This document shows, piece by piece, positions 35,416 through 44,480 of a stretch of 63,309 bases of DNA. Positions within the stretch are counted from its first letter, which is position 1. Each line of letters starts with the position of its first letter. Below the pieces are notes generated by a model. The model did not search any database and had not been told where the DNA came from. It saw only the letters and a list, made by a program, of their open reading frames with translations. A program made the position numbers and the translations under genes. Source of the DNA: Balnearium lithotrophicum (GTDB lineage Bacteria; Aquificota; Aquificia; Desulfurobacteriales; Desulfurobacteriaceae); NCBI RefSeq assembly GCF_900182585.1, contig NZ_FXTM01000008.1, positions 1 through 63,309 of the forward strand. The letters run 5' to 3'.

Positions 35416-36633
35416 CTAAACCTTTATGTTCCTCAATCCGTACTTTTCAAATGCCCTTTTTATTCCCCTAACTGCCTGTTTTATCCTCTGCTCGTTTTCA
35501 ACTAAGGCAAACCTTACATACCTGTCTCCGTACTCGCCAAATCCAATTCCCGGGGAAACGGCAACTTTCCCATCAATTAGAAGCATCTTCGCAAACTCCA
35601 AAGAACCCATAGATTGAAATCTCTCGGGAATCCTTGCCCAGACAAACATTGTCGCCTTAGGCTTATCTACATGCCAACCAATCCTGTTTAATCCTTCAAC
35701 TAAAACGTTCCTTCTCCTTTCATAAATCTGCCTGTACTCCTCAACGCAGGACTGGTCGCTCTTGAGAGCAATTATTGCAGCAATTTGAATGGGCTGGAAC
35801 ATTCCATAGTCGAGGTAACTTTTCATCCTGTAGAGGGCATGAATTATCTCTTTGTTTCCTGCTGCAAAACCAACCCTCCAGCCTGCCATCGAGTAGGTCT
35901 TTGAAAGGGAATAGAACTCAACAGCTACATCCTTTGCACCTTTTACCTGTAAAATGCTCGGGGGAACGTAGTTATCAAAGGCTATTTCTGCATAGGCTAT
36001 GTCCTGAATAACTATTAGATTGTTTTCCCTTGCAAAATCAATTACCTTTTCGAAGAATTTTAGGCCAACCGTTGCAGTTGTAGGATTGTGAGGGAAGTTA
36101 AGGATTAAAACTTTCGGTCTTGGCCAGCTCTCCTTGTACGCCTTTATGATTGATTCAAAAAAGGCCTCCTCGTCAAACCCCTCCTCGGTTAGAAGGGGAA
36201 CACTCCTTACATCTCCGCCGGAGATGATTATCGAATAGGGATGAATCGGATAGGCAGGAGTAGGAACAATTGCAACGTCTCCCGGATTTATAAGTGTTAA
36301 GGCTAAGTGGGCTATACCCTCCTTTGAACCTATCGTTGTTATAACTTCCGTTTCAGGGTCTAATTCGACGTTGTACTTTCTCTTGTACCACAGAGCCAGG
36401 GCTTCCCTTAACTTGTAAAGTCCCTTTGTTTGTGAGTACCTGTGATTTTTCGGGTTCTGTGCAGCGTCGCACAGCTTATCAACGATGTGCTGAGGTGTAG
36501 GAAGGTCAGGATTTCCCATTCCAAGGTCAACTATGTCCTCGCCAGCTCTTCTCATTTTCATTTTAAGGTCGTTAACGACTGCAAAAACGTACGGTGGGAG
36601 CCTGTCTATCCTTGCAAACTGAAACTTTGGCAT
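35416..36633 (-). CDS. alaC: Class I/II aminotransferase, AlaC-like alanine transaminase
   Basis: A 405-aa PLP fold-type I enzyme. The N-terminus [20 protein letters not shown] and [22 protein letters not shown] closely follow AlaC; the PLP Lys is in [15 protein letters not shown] (about residue 240), and the carboxylate-binding Arg in [15 protein letters not shown]. AlaC makes alanine from pyruvate and glutamate, but LL-diaminopimelate aminotransferases are close relatives. ATG 36633 follows AGGAG. Its promoter is well defined (36665-36693). Confidence 0.88.
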   Translation of the reverse strand: MPKFQFARIDRLPPYVFAVVNDLKMKMRRAGEDIVDLGMGNPDLPTPQHIVDKLCDAAQNPKNHRYSQTKGLYKLREALALWYKRKYNVELDPETEVITTIGSKEGIAHLALTLINPGDVAIVPTPAYPIHPYSIIISGGDVRSVPLLTEEGFDEEAFFESIIKAYKESWPRPKVLILNFPHNPTTATVGLKFFEKVIDFARENNLIVIQDIAYAEIAFDNYVPPSILQVKGAKDVAVEFYSLSKTYSMAGWRVGFAAGNKEIIHALYRMKSYLDYGMFQPIQIAAIIALKSDQSCVEEYRQIYERRRNVLVEGLNRIGWHVDKPKATMFVWARIPERFQSMGSLEFAKMLLIDGKVAVSPGIGFGEYGDRYVRFALVENEQRIKQAVRGIKRAFEKYGLRNIKV

Positions 36634-36664
36634 TTTTTTCTCCTAAAGCTGAGTAGGTTTTAGA

Positions 36665-36693
36665 ATTATAAAAACTGCTACCTTTGAATTCAA
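36665..36693 (-). promoter_or_regulatory. Strong promoter for alaC-hom-pyrF
   Basis: On the minus strand: TTGAAT (36693-36688), 17-base spacer, TATAAT (36670-36665), near-consensus sigma-70. The -35 lies inside the 18-bp palindrome at 36680-36697. Confidence 0.7.
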
Positions 36694-36697
36694 AGGT
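36680..36697. promoter_or_regulatory. Perfect 18-bp palindrome between divergent alaC and btu promoters
   Basis: ACCTTTGAATTCAAAGGT reads the same on both strands. It holds the alaC -35 and abuts the -35 of the btu promoter, so one bound dimer could affect both directions. No T-run-dependent hairpin is likely because the arms meet without a loop. The binding protein is unknown. Confidence 0.5.
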
Positions 36698-36727
36698 TTG
36701 ATTTTTTTCCTTTTTATCAAATAAAAT
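36698..36727 (+). promoter_or_regulatory. Promoter of the btu operon
   Basis: TTGATT (36698-36703), 18-base spacer, TAAAAT (36722-36727). Transcription would begin about 36734, exactly where the riboswitch P1 stem starts. Confidence 0.55.
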
Positions 36728-36733
36728 TTAACT

Positions 36734-36938
36734 GCACGGGTGAACGGGAAGTCCGGTGAAAGTCCGGCGCTGTCCCCGCAACCGTGAGCAGGAAAAAAGG
36801 AGGACCTTAGCCACTGGAGTGGAAGGGTGAGGAGCTCCCACTCTGGGAAGGCTAATGTCCGTTAAAGTCCTGCGAGCCGGGAGACCGGCCCGTGCAAAAC
36901 CTTAACTGTCCTGCGGGGGTTCGGGACAGGGAGGAGAG
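36734..36938 (+). ncRNA. Cobalamin (AdoCbl) riboswitch with translational expression platform
   Basis: P1 is GCACGGG (36734-36740) with CCCGTGC (36889-36895). The conserved core is intact: GGGAAGTCCGGTGAAAGTCC, CTGTCCCCGCAACCG, GCCACTG, CTGGGAAGG and GCGAGCCGGGAGACCGGCC. Downstream, CTGTCC (36906-36911) pairs with GGACAG (36924-36929) around a G-rich loop, and the stem runs into the GGGAGGAG ribosome-binding site (36929-36936) of the TTG start at 36939. This points to translational repression when cobalamin binds. This element explains the only gene-free gap larger than 300 bases in the window (36634-36938). Confidence 0.95.
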
Positions 36939-37694
36939 TTGAGAGGGCTTTTTCTTTTTATTTTTTTACTTACTTTCTGGTTAAACTGTTATTCTCAGGA
37001 GAGAATAGTTTCACTTTCCCCTGCACTTACAGAGATAATCTCCTACTTAGGAGAGGATAATAGATTAGTAGGAGTTACAACTTTTTGTCATGGAAGTTTG
37101 TGCAGAGGAAAGGAGAAAGTCGGCGGGATTGTCAATCCAAATGTTGAGAAAATCTACTCCCTACATCCTGACTTAGTTGTATCAACGGACCTAACTCCTA
37201 AGAGGGAAATCGAAGTTTTAAGAAAGTTAGAGATAAGGGTTTTTGTCTTTAAGCTCACCTCACTAAAGGATATAGAGAGAGCAACAGACGAGTTAGGAGC
37301 TCTCTTTAAAGAGGAAAACAGAGGAAAGGAGCTGATAAGAAAAATAAAACGGGAGGCTGAAAATTTTCTATCCTGCTTTAAAGGGAAAAAAGTTTTAGTT
37401 CTAATATCCGTCAAACCCTTTTACTGTGCAGGAAGTAAAACGTACATAGGGGAAATTCTCTCAACTTCTGGGGCAAAGGTTGTTCCCAAATCTGACTTTA
37501 AGCCAATTTCAGCTGAGGAGATATTAAAACTTAAACCTGACGTTGTTCTGGTTGTAGGAAGAGAGGTTCCAAGCCTCCTCAGGAACTTCGGATTGAAGAC
37601 TCTCAATTTCAAAAACAGTGATGAAATTCTCCATCCGAGTCCTCTCCTTCTAAAGGGAATCAAGGACTTGGGGAGGGAAGTTTGCAAAAATTAG
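36939..37694 (+). CDS. btuF: Cobalamin ABC transporter, periplasmic binding protein
   Basis: A 251-aa exported protein. Residues 1-19 are a signal peptide (GLFLFIFLLTFWLNCYSQ). RIVSLSPALTEIISYLG, VGVTTFCHG, VNPNVEKIYSLHPDLVV and YCAGSKTYIGEILSTSGA are the BtuF/helical-backbone binding-protein blocks. It could bind other corrinoids or haem-type ligands, but the riboswitch and btuB support B12. It overlaps btuC by 13 bases. Confidence 0.9.
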   Translation: MRGLFLFIFLLTFWLNCYSQERIVSLSPALTEIISYLGEDNRLVGVTTFCHGSLCRGKEKVGGIVNPNVEKIYSLHPDLVVSTDLTPKREIEVLRKLEIRVFVFKLTSLKDIERATDELGALFKEENRGKELIRKIKREAENFLSCFKGKKVLVLISVKPFYCAGSKTYIGEILSTSGAKVVPKSDFKPISAEEILKLKPDVVLVVGREVPSLLRNFGLKTLNFKNSDEILHPSPLLLKGIKDLGREVCKN

Positions 37695-38584
37695 CACTTC
37701 TTCTCACTCCGATTTTATCATCTCTCCTCTTTCTTTTTTACGGATTACCGGACGAGAGAATTCTAAAGTTTATTAGGATTCCCGAGCTCCTTCTAACCTT
37801 TGGATTTGGTGGAACCCTTGCCTATGCTGGGGCAGTTTTTCAGGGAACTTTAAAAAATCCACTGGCGGAACCCTACACCTTGGGGGTTGCGTCTGGGGCA
37901 GGATTCGGAGCTACACTATTTTCCCTTCTAAAACTGCCGATTGAAGCAGGAGCTCTAACAGGTGGATTAGTCTCAGTATTTCTCCTCCTTTTTGCCTATA
38001 CTCTTTTTAAGGATACCCTTTCTATACTCCTGTTTGGCGTTGGAATTTCATCCCTCCTCTCTGCTCTTATACTTTTTCTCTATGCAATTTTACCGGCTTA
38101 TTCACTTCAGGATGCTCTCTTCTTTACCTTAGGTTACATAACTCCCGTTTCTATAAAGGTTTCATTCATTCTATTTCTAATTTCTCTCTTATTTCTAATT
38201 GTTCTTTTCTTTAAATCCCGCTCCTTGGACCTGCTCTCCTTGGGAGATGAAACGGCTTTCTTCAGTGGAATTGAAGTTGAAAGGGAGAGATTAGAACTCC
38301 TCATCCTCTCGTCAATTCCGATTTCCCTATTTGTTTCTGAGTGTGGAATTGTTGGATTTGTGGGGATAGTCATTCCTCACATATCAAGGTTTTTAGGCTT
38401 TAGAGTTAGTATGGAACTCCTTTTTTCCTCCTACCTTATTGGCGCTTCTTTTTTAACGCTCTCACAGTTGCTTGCAAAAAACCTTGTTCCCTCAACGGTT
38501 CTTCCATCGGGAGCAGTCACTGCCGTTTTAGGTGTTCCCTTTTTTCTCTACGTTCTCTGGAGGTACTCAGGTGGTAGAGGTTAG
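37682..38584 (+). CDS. btuC: Cobalamin ABC transporter permease
   Basis: A 300-aa FecCD-family inner-membrane permease with about ten helices. FGFGGTLAYAGAVFQGTLKNPLAEPYTLGVASGAGFGA is represented by its start RIPELLLTFGFGGTLAYAG, and ECGIVGFVGIVIPHISRFL holds the coupling helix that meets BtuD. TTG start after GGGGAGG. Confidence 0.93.
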   Translation: MQKLALLLTPILSSLLFLFYGLPDERILKFIRIPELLLTFGFGGTLAYAGAVFQGTLKNPLAEPYTLGVASGAGFGATLFSLLKLPIEAGALTGGLVSVFLLLFAYTLFKDTLSILLFGVGISSLLSALILFLYAILPAYSLQDALFFTLGYITPVSIKVSFILFLISLLFLIVLFFKSRSLDLLSLGDETAFFSGIEVERERLELLILSSIPISLFVSECGIVGFVGIVIPHISRFLGFRVSMELLFSSYLIGASFLTLSQLLAKNLVPSTVLPSGAVTAVLGVPFFLYVLWRYSGGRG

Positions 38585-39284
38585 GGAGCTCTCATTCAGA
38601 ATTCTGAGTAACTTCACTTTTTCAGTTGGAAGTGGGAAGGTTGTTGGTATTGTCGGAAGGAACGGCTCTGGTAAGACAACTCTACTTAGGTGTTTAGGGG
38701 GATACCATAAGTACACGGGAAGCGTGAAGGTTGAAGGAGTAGAGATAAAAAGGGCTTCTTCCAAGGAGAGGTTTAAGCTTGTTAATTACCTGCCTCAGAG
38801 CTTCTCCTATTTCTTTCCCTACACAGTTCTTGAGTTTTTATCCGTTACTACTGGAAAAGAAAGGGAGGAAACAGAGGAGGTTTTGGAGGAGCTCCAAATT
38901 GGAAATTTGAGGAAGAGGTTTGTAAATACCCTTAGTGGCGGGGAGAGCGTAAAGGTTCAACTTGCAAGACTCATTCTTTCAGCCCCAAAGGTTTTCCTCT
39001 TAGATGAACCTGTAGCCTTTTTGGACGTTACTGTCTATTCACTGATAGGAAAGTTAGTAGAGAAATTACAGAGAGAGGGGAAAACGGTCTTTATAACGGC
39101 TCACGACCTTTCGTTCCTCTACGATACGTGCGACCTTTTTTTGGGAATGGAAAAGGGAAAGTTCGTCTTTTTCGGTGAAAAGGGAGATTTTCTCTATGGG
39201 ATAAGGGAGCTCTTTAACGGATTTTTAAAGGTCAAGGCGTTTAACGGGGAAGTTTTTATAAAACCAAAGGGAGGTGAGAGTTGA
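38571..39284 (+). CDS. btuD: Cobalamin ABC transporter ATPase
   Basis: A 237-aa ABC ATPase. Walker A GRNGSGKTTLL (about residue 28), Q-loop LPQSF, signature LSGGESVKVQLARL, Walker B VFLLDEPVAFLD and H-loop TAHD are all intact. I start at GTG 38571 (GGAGG seven bases upstream), 14 bases inside btuC, rather than the more distal frame opening. Confidence 0.93.
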   Translation: MVEVRELSFRILSNFTFSVGSGKVVGIVGRNGSGKTTLLRCLGGYHKYTGSVKVEGVEIKRASSKERFKLVNYLPQSFSYFFPYTVLEFLSVTTGKEREETEEVLEELQIGNLRKRFVNTLSGGESVKVQLARLILSAPKVFLLDEPVAFLDVTVYSLIGKLVEKLQREGKTVFITAHDLSFLYDTCDLFLGMEKGKFVFFGEKGDFLYGIRELFNGFLKVKAFNGEVFIKPKGGES

Positions 39285-41137
39285 GAAAGGTTTTACTTCT
39301 TTTGACGCTTCTTTCGGCTACGGGTGGGGCTCTTGCAGGTGAAAACTCTAACGAAATCACAGTAACTGCAACAAGGGTATACGTTCCAATTGAGAACGTT
39401 GGTGACGACGTTGACGTAATTACAGAAAAGGAAATCAAAAAGCTTGGATTTACATCGATTACTGACGTTTTAAACTACGTTGCAGGAATCACTTTTTACT
39501 CAAACGGCGGATGGGGGAAGCAGAGTAACGTCTTTATTCAAGGTCTTGGCGGAAAGTACATTTTAGTTCTCTTAAACGGAGTTCCGATTAACGACCCTTC
39601 AACTCCAAGTGGTAAGGCAAACTTTGAGTGGATAGACCTTAACAACGTCAAGAGGATTGAAGTTCTAAAAGGTTCCCAAAGCTCCCTTTACGGTTCAGAG
39701 GCAGTAGGAGGGGTGATAAACATAATCACGAAAACGCCTAAGAAGAACGAATTTTCTTTACGTTTTGAAGGGGGAAAGTACAAAACGTTCAAGGAAAACC
39801 TCTATTCAGGATTGAAACTGAGAAACGGATTTTTATCAATTTCTGCAGAGAACTTTAAGACAAACGGCTTCAGTGCTACAAACGAAAAGGCCGGGAAATA
39901 TACTTACAATCCCGACAGTGACGGATTCCACTACACGACAGGAATGGTTTCTTTTGGATACAGACCTTCAACTACGGTTGAAATTTCTGGGGATTTTTCA
40001 GTGAAAGGAGGATACACAGATTACGATGCAGGAAGTTATCCGGCAAGGACTAACTACGATAGGCTCTTTTCAGATATTAGGACTAAGATATTTTCCTCCG
40101 AAAATCTGACCTGGGAGTTTTTACTTGGAAACAACAAAGAGGAAAGAAACGACACTTTTGGACTTTACAGGGGAATAACAAGGTATGTTTCTCTGTCTCC
40201 AACTTACTATTTGGGAGAGAAGACTTTTATTAAAGGAGGAGCATCCTACAGATACGAAAAGGCAAAGGTTGTAGGTTATCCAAACGTTGATAACAAAAGC
40301 CACTACTTGAGGTCTCTCTATGCTGAAGGGGTTACAAACCTCTTCGGAATTAATTTTGTAACCTCCCTAAGACTCGACGATCACAAGGAGTTTGGGACCC
40401 ACGGAACGTACAAAATCAGCTCAGCCTACACTCTTTCAAGGACAGGAACAACGTTTAAAGCTCAATACGGAACAGGATTTAAAGCTCCTACACTGAGCCA
40501 GATGTACGGTTATTACAGCTCAGCTTGGGGAAAGACGATAGGAAATCCTGACCTTGACCCTGAAAAGTCAGAAGGGTGGACGTTAGGAATCTCTCAGAGA
40601 CTTCCAGTAATTTCGGGAAATCTGTCCATTAACTACTTTAAAAACAGAATTTGGAACCTAATAACTACAACTTACGACTCAAAGGAAAATGCAACTACGT
40701 ATACAAACGAAGGAAAGGCAATAACGGAGGGAGCAGAGGTAAAACTGAGAGGAAATTTAACAAGTTGGCTCTCCCTGTTTGGCTCGTACACACACTTGAG
40801 GGCTGTTAGTAAGAAAAACGGAAGGTGGGAGAAACTTGAAAGGAGACCTAAGGAGAAGTTTACACTTGGAGCAAACATTAAACTACAAAGGTTGGAGCTC
40901 TCCTTGGTTGTAAACCACTACGGTTCGAGGAAGGATACAGATTGGTCAACGGGAGTTCCTAAAAAGGTAACCCTTGACAGCTTTACAGTCTACAACTGCT
41001 ACGTGACCTATAAACTCAGCGATAGAGTGGAGCTCTACGCAAAGGGAATCAACCTAACAGACAAGGACTACGAACTTGCTTACGGTTACAACACAATGGG
41101 GAGAGCTCTCTTTTTGGGAACGGACTTTACGTTTTAG
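39281..41137 (+). CDS. btuB: TonB-dependent cobalamin receptor BtuB
   Basis: A 618-aa outer-membrane beta-barrel. Signal peptide 1-19 (LLLLTLLSATGGALA), then the TonB box NEITVTATRV, the plug domain (GFTSITDVLNYVAGI; GSQSSLYGSEAVGGVINIITK) and a barrel ending in an aromatic (GRALFLGTDFTF). TTG start overlapping btuD's stop. TonB itself is not in the window. Confidence 0.92.
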   Translation: MRKVLLLLTLLSATGGALAGENSNEITVTATRVYVPIENVGDDVDVITEKEIKKLGFTSITDVLNYVAGITFYSNGGWGKQSNVFIQGLGGKYILVLLNGVPINDPSTPSGKANFEWIDLNNVKRIEVLKGSQSSLYGSEAVGGVINIITKTPKKNEFSLRFEGGKYKTFKENLYSGLKLRNGFLSISAENFKTNGFSATNEKAGKYTYNPDSDGFHYTTGMVSFGYRPSTTVEISGDFSVKGGYTDYDAGSYPARTNYDRLFSDIRTKIFSSENLTWEFLLGNNKEERNDTFGLYRGITRYVSLSPTYYLGEKTFIKGGASYRYEKAKVVGYPNVDNKSHYLRSLYAEGVTNLFGINFVTSLRLDDHKEFGTHGTYKISSAYTLSRTGTTFKAQYGTGFKAPTLSQMYGYYSSAWGKTIGNPDLDPEKSEGWTLGISQRLPVISGNLSINYFKNRIWNLITTTYDSKENATTYTNEGKAITEGAEVKLRGNLTSWLSLFGSYTHLRAVSKKNGRWEKLERRPKEKFTLGANIKLQRLELSLVVNHYGSRKDTDWSTGVPKKVTLDSFTVYNCYVTYKLSDRVELYAKGINLTDKDYELAYGYNTMGRALFLGTDFTF

Positions 41138-41157
41138 GGGGACCTCCCCCCTTTTTT
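41136..41157 (+). terminator. Rho-independent terminator after btuB
   Basis: AGGGGG (41136-41141), short ACCT loop, CCCCC, then CTTTTTT (T6). The best terminator in the window. Confidence 0.85.
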
Positions 41158-41162
41158 ATAAT
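41157..41162 (+). promoter_or_regulatory. -10 element for the CitE-like gene
   Basis: TATAAT immediately after the btuB terminator T-run. Transcription would start near 41169, leaving a leader of about 20 bases with GGAGAG at 41179-41184. No convincing -35. Confidence 0.45.
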
Positions 41163-41188
41163 TTAGAAAAATTTAACTGGAGAGAAAA

Positions 41189-42181
41189 CTGGAGGAGCTT
41201 CTTAAGATTTCAGAGGAAGTTCTTGAGGGTAAGAGGGATTTTTCAGAGCTCTTCAATTTCCCTGAAAAATTACAGGAAAGAAAGCCCGTTGAAAATCCAT
41301 TTAAACGCTCTGCACTGATAGTTTCAGGAGACAGAATAAACCACGTTAAAAAGGCTCTTCTGAGACCTGCAGATGTAGTTATTTTCAACGTTGAGGATGG
41401 AGTTTCGGAGGATAGGAAGGAATTTGCAAGGTGGTTTTTGAGAAAGTTTCTGATAAACACACCCTTGGATGGTTCTAAAGAAGTTGTACTGAGAATAAAT
41501 CCCATAAATTCCAAACATTTTTGGAAGGACATAACGACCCTTCTACCTGTAGTTCCCCATGCAATAAGACTCAGTAAGGTGAAAGGACCTGAAGATGTTT
41601 CAACCCTTGATTCGATAATAACATCCTTTGAACTCTCTAAGGGAATTGAGAGAAATTTTATAAAAATTCAGCTCTCAATAGAAACTCCTGAGGCAGTTAA
41701 CAAGCTGTTAGATATCCTTTCCTCCTCAGAGAGAATTAACGCCGTTTATCTTGGAATCCTTGACCTCTTCTCTGAACTCTCTCTTTCCCATAGGCTATCT
41801 CAAGGGGATTTGGGAAGATTTGTAAGGGAGAAATTTGTCTTCGAATCAAGGAGTAAGGGAGTTCACCCGATAGCTCCTGCATTTCAGGACTACGAGAACT
41901 TAAAAGGCTTTGAGGATGAGGCAGAGAAAGAGAGGGAAATTGGATTTTCAGGAAAGATGTGCATATCGGTAAGTCAGGTTGAAGTTGCAAACAGGGTATT
42001 TTCTCCAACTAAAGAGGAAATTGAGGAAGCAAGGGAGATTGTTGAAATTTATGAGAGAGCTCTTAAGGAAGGAAAGGGAGGTATTCCATACAAGGGAAAA
42101 TTTATAGACCAGCCGATTTACAAGGGAGCTCTCAATCTCCTTCGTTATGCAGGAATTTCTGGAGATGGTTTTCCAAAGTAG
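41189..42181 (+). CDS. HpcH/HpaI aldolase (CitE-like lyase), probable CTG start
   Basis: A ~330-aa TIM-barrel protein of the CitE/malyl-CoA-lyase family, which cleaves or makes 3-hydroxy-CoA thioesters. RSALIVSGDRINHVKKALL and VVIFNVEDGVSEDRKEFAR are the typical N-terminal strand pair, VLRINPINSKHF carries the Arg, and QLSIETPEAVNKL and YLGILDLFSEL the Glu and Asp. No ATG, GTG or TTG occurs in frame before codon 84 (41438), which would delete the conserved first strands. CTG at 41189, with GGAGAG six bases upstream, is the best start; CTG 41177 and ATT 41207 (after GGAGGAG) are alternatives. Substrate is unknown. Overlaps the next gene tail-to-tail by 37 bases. Confidence 0.75.
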   Translation: MEELLKISEEVLEGKRDFSELFNFPEKLQERKPVENPFKRSALIVSGDRINHVKKALLRPADVVIFNVEDGVSEDRKEFARWFLRKFLINTPLDGSKEVVLRINPINSKHFWKDITTLLPVVPHAIRLSKVKGPEDVSTLDSIITSFELSKGIERNFIKIQLSIETPEAVNKLLDILSSSERINAVYLGILDLFSELSLSHRLSQGDLGRFVREKFVFESRSKGVHPIAPAFQDYENLKGFEDEAEKEREIGFSGKMCISVSQVEVANRVFSPTKEEIEEAREIVEIYERALKEGKGGIPYKGKFIDQPIYKGALNLLRYAGISGDGFPK

Positions 42182-44424
42182 AATCCCTGTCCGTAGTCAA
42201 TTCCCAGTTCTTTTACCTTTTTGTAAAGTTCTTCATTACTAATAAACTCTGCAACTGTTTTTATATTAATATCTCTAGCAAACTCTGCAGTATGAGCAAC
42301 AAATTTCTCAATGTCCTTGGACTGGGGAATTTTTAAAATTAGACTTCCATCTATTTTAATAAAATCCGGTTTCACAACAGCTAAGTACTCATAGTTGGAA
42401 TATCCGCTTCCGAAGTCATCAATCGCAAAGGAAGCTCCTAAATCTTTAACTTTAAAGAAGAAGTCCATTAATCTCTTTTTATCGCTAAAGGCTTCCGTTT
42501 CAACTATTTCAAAACAAACCTTATCACCGATATTAAATTCCTTGAGCAATGAAAGAATCCAATCAACCATCTTTTCATCTACCAAATCATCGGAGGAGAT
42601 GTTAACGGAGATACCAATACCTTTCTCTGCACAGGTGGAAAAAGCCTTCTCCATGAGGCGTTTTGAAAGTTTCCTGTACAGGGAAAGTTTTTTTGCAATG
42701 GGAAGGAAATCTCCTGGGTTTAGCAATTCTCCATCCAACATTAATCTCATTAAAACTTCGTACTTTTCTGGAGTGAGTGTTTTCAAGTTAACTATCGGTT
42801 GGTAATAAGGAACAATTCCATCGACCTCAATAGCTTTTTTGACCTTTAAAGCTACCCTTACGTTCTTCTCTGCTTCTTTAAGTTTTTCCTGGAGTTCCTC
42901 ATCAAAAACGAATACATCTACCTGTCTCCTCTTTGCTTCCTCCAGTGCCATTTCGGCTTCTATCAGAAAGTTTGAGGAGTTGCTTGAAATTCCAGCTACT
43001 ACATCCATTTTTAAATTAATTTCCCTCACATTTATACTCATCGATTCCAATTTATTTATAACCTGCTGAACAAAACTTTTAAACTGTGACTCATTTGTAT
43101 CACAACAGAGAACTCCAAACTGGTCTGCTCTAATTCTATAAATAGAACAGTCTTTTTTTAAGTTCCTAACAACCTTTCTAAGGTTTTTACCAAGTTCCCT
43201 TAAAACTCTATTTCCTCCCTCAAATCCAAAAACTTCGTTTATCTCCTTAAAATTCCTAACGTCCAGAATTGCAAAGCAGAATTCCCTTCCAAAAATTTGA
43301 TTTATCCTGTTCAAAAGTTTCTTTCTGTTTGGAAGTCCCGTAACATCGTCCTTATAGGCAGTTAGTAAAAGTTTCCTATTCAACTTTGCGAGTTGTTTTT
43401 CGCTTTCAATCAAACTTTTTAACGTTCCCATTAGATGTCTATTACTTATATACAGGCCTATTCCTGAAACCAGAATAATAAATAGGACAATAGAAGAAAT
43501 AATATTTATAGCAAGATTAGCATTTTCTACAAATTCTCTCTTGTATAGGTAAACATTTTTTAGTAATTCTGGTAATTTTACATATGAAGCTAAGATTAGA
43601 TTTACATCTTTATAATATTTCACATAGTAAATTTTATTTTTGAGCTGAATTAATATTCCATTTGAGATATCTTTAAGCTTATATCCTCTTAAAAGTTTGA
43701 AACTGTTCAGATTATCAATAGCAAAAACATTGTAAGCAGATAGAACATTTGAAAAAACTTCCCTTGTCATTTTTAAGATATCAGTTTTATAAATACCAGC
43801 TCCTATTATCCAGTGGTAAGGTTTAAAAAGTTTCACAAAGGAAATTTTCTCATCCATCTTCTTAGTATTTGGAAGATACCAGTAGTAGGAAACAAAACCC
43901 TCGTTGTTTGGAGAATAGAGAACTTTTTCCTCAAATTTTCTGTGGACAAAATTTCCTTTTAAATCCCTCCAATTCCACATACTTTTACCTTCTATTTGTG
44001 GAAAGGCTGGATTTAAAAATACTTTTCCCTTTACTTCATCGATGAAAATATAACTTTTTCCATTGAACAGTTTAAAATTTGTTAATGTTCGCTTAATAAT
44101 TTTCTTAATTAGATTATCGCTACACCCTCTCTTTTTACAGTAGTAGTAAATACTGTTTGCTACAATCCAGGCATCATCAACGAACTGTTTAATCTCTTTC
44201 TTTGCATTTTTAATCTGAAAATCCTTTAACTTTTTAAGAGCTTTATGTGAGGACTCAACGTTATTTTTCAGCGTAAGCTTGGTTTCCTCAATCGTTGTTG
44301 AATAAACAATTTCATTTAATTTTTGTTTTAAGAAGATAAAATTAAATCCAGCAAAGATTAAGGTAGATACCAAAAGAAATACGAGAACCAACTGGTATGT
44401 GAACCGTTCCTTACCTATGTTCAT
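42145..44424 (-). CDS. Cache-sensor GGDEF-EAL protein, GGDEF degenerate
   Basis: A 759-aa membrane protein. One helix near the N-terminus (YQLVLVFLLVSTLIFAGFNF), a periplasmic Cache domain (about 50-290; SYIFIDEVKGKVFLNP, YYWYLPNTKKMDE, HWIIGAGIYK), a second helix (about 305-325), then GGDEF (350-510) and EAL (525-759). The GGDEF signature reads RADQF, so cyclase activity is unlikely. The EAL domain keeps EVLMRL, SVNIS, FEIVETEAF, IDDFGSGYS, IKIDGSL and TVAEF, so c-di-GMP phosphodiesterase activity is plausible. ATG 44424 (AGGGAGAG upstream) is preferred over ATG 44439. Confidence 0.88.
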   Translation of the reverse strand: MNIGKERFTYQLVLVFLLVSTLIFAGFNFIFLKQKLNEIVYSTTIEETKLTLKNNVESSHKALKKLKDFQIKNAKKEIKQFVDDAWIVANSIYYYCKKRGCSDNLIKKIIKRTLTNFKLFNGKSYIFIDEVKGKVFLNPAFPQIEGKSMWNWRDLKGNFVHRKFEEKVLYSPNNEGFVSYYWYLPNTKKMDEKISFVKLFKPYHWIIGAGIYKTDILKMTREVFSNVLSAYNVFAIDNLNSFKLLRGYKLKDISNGILIQLKNKIYYVKYYKDVNLILASYVKLPELLKNVYLYKREFVENANLAINIISSIVLFIILVSGIGLYISNRHLMGTLKSLIESEKQLAKLNRKLLLTAYKDDVTGLPNRKKLLNRINQIFGREFCFAILDVRNFKEINEVFGFEGGNRVLRELGKNLRKVVRNLKKDCSIYRIRADQFGVLCCDTNESQFKSFVQQVINKLESMSINVREINLKMDVVAGISSNSSNFLIEAEMALEEAKRRQVDVFVFDEELQEKLKEAEKNVRVALKVKKAIEVDGIVPYYQPIVNLKTLTPEKYEVLMRLMLDGELLNPGDFLPIAKKLSLYRKLSKRLMEKAFSTCAEKGIGISVNISSDDLVDEKMVDWILSLLKEFNIGDKVCFEIVETEAFSDKKRLMDFFFKVKDLGASFAIDDFGSGYSNYEYLAVVKPDFIKIDGSLILKIPQSKDIEKFVAHTAEFARDINIKTVAEFISNEELYKKVKELGIDYGQGFYFGKPSPEIPA

Positions 44425-44480
44425 AACTCTCCCTAACATAAAGTGCTAAAATTTCAAAAATTTCAATTGGAGGAACAGCT

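Noticed and set aside
36680-36712. Palindrome plus T-rich stretch as a terminator
   Set aside because: The arms meet with no loop and no gene ends here; promoter/operator reading is better supported.
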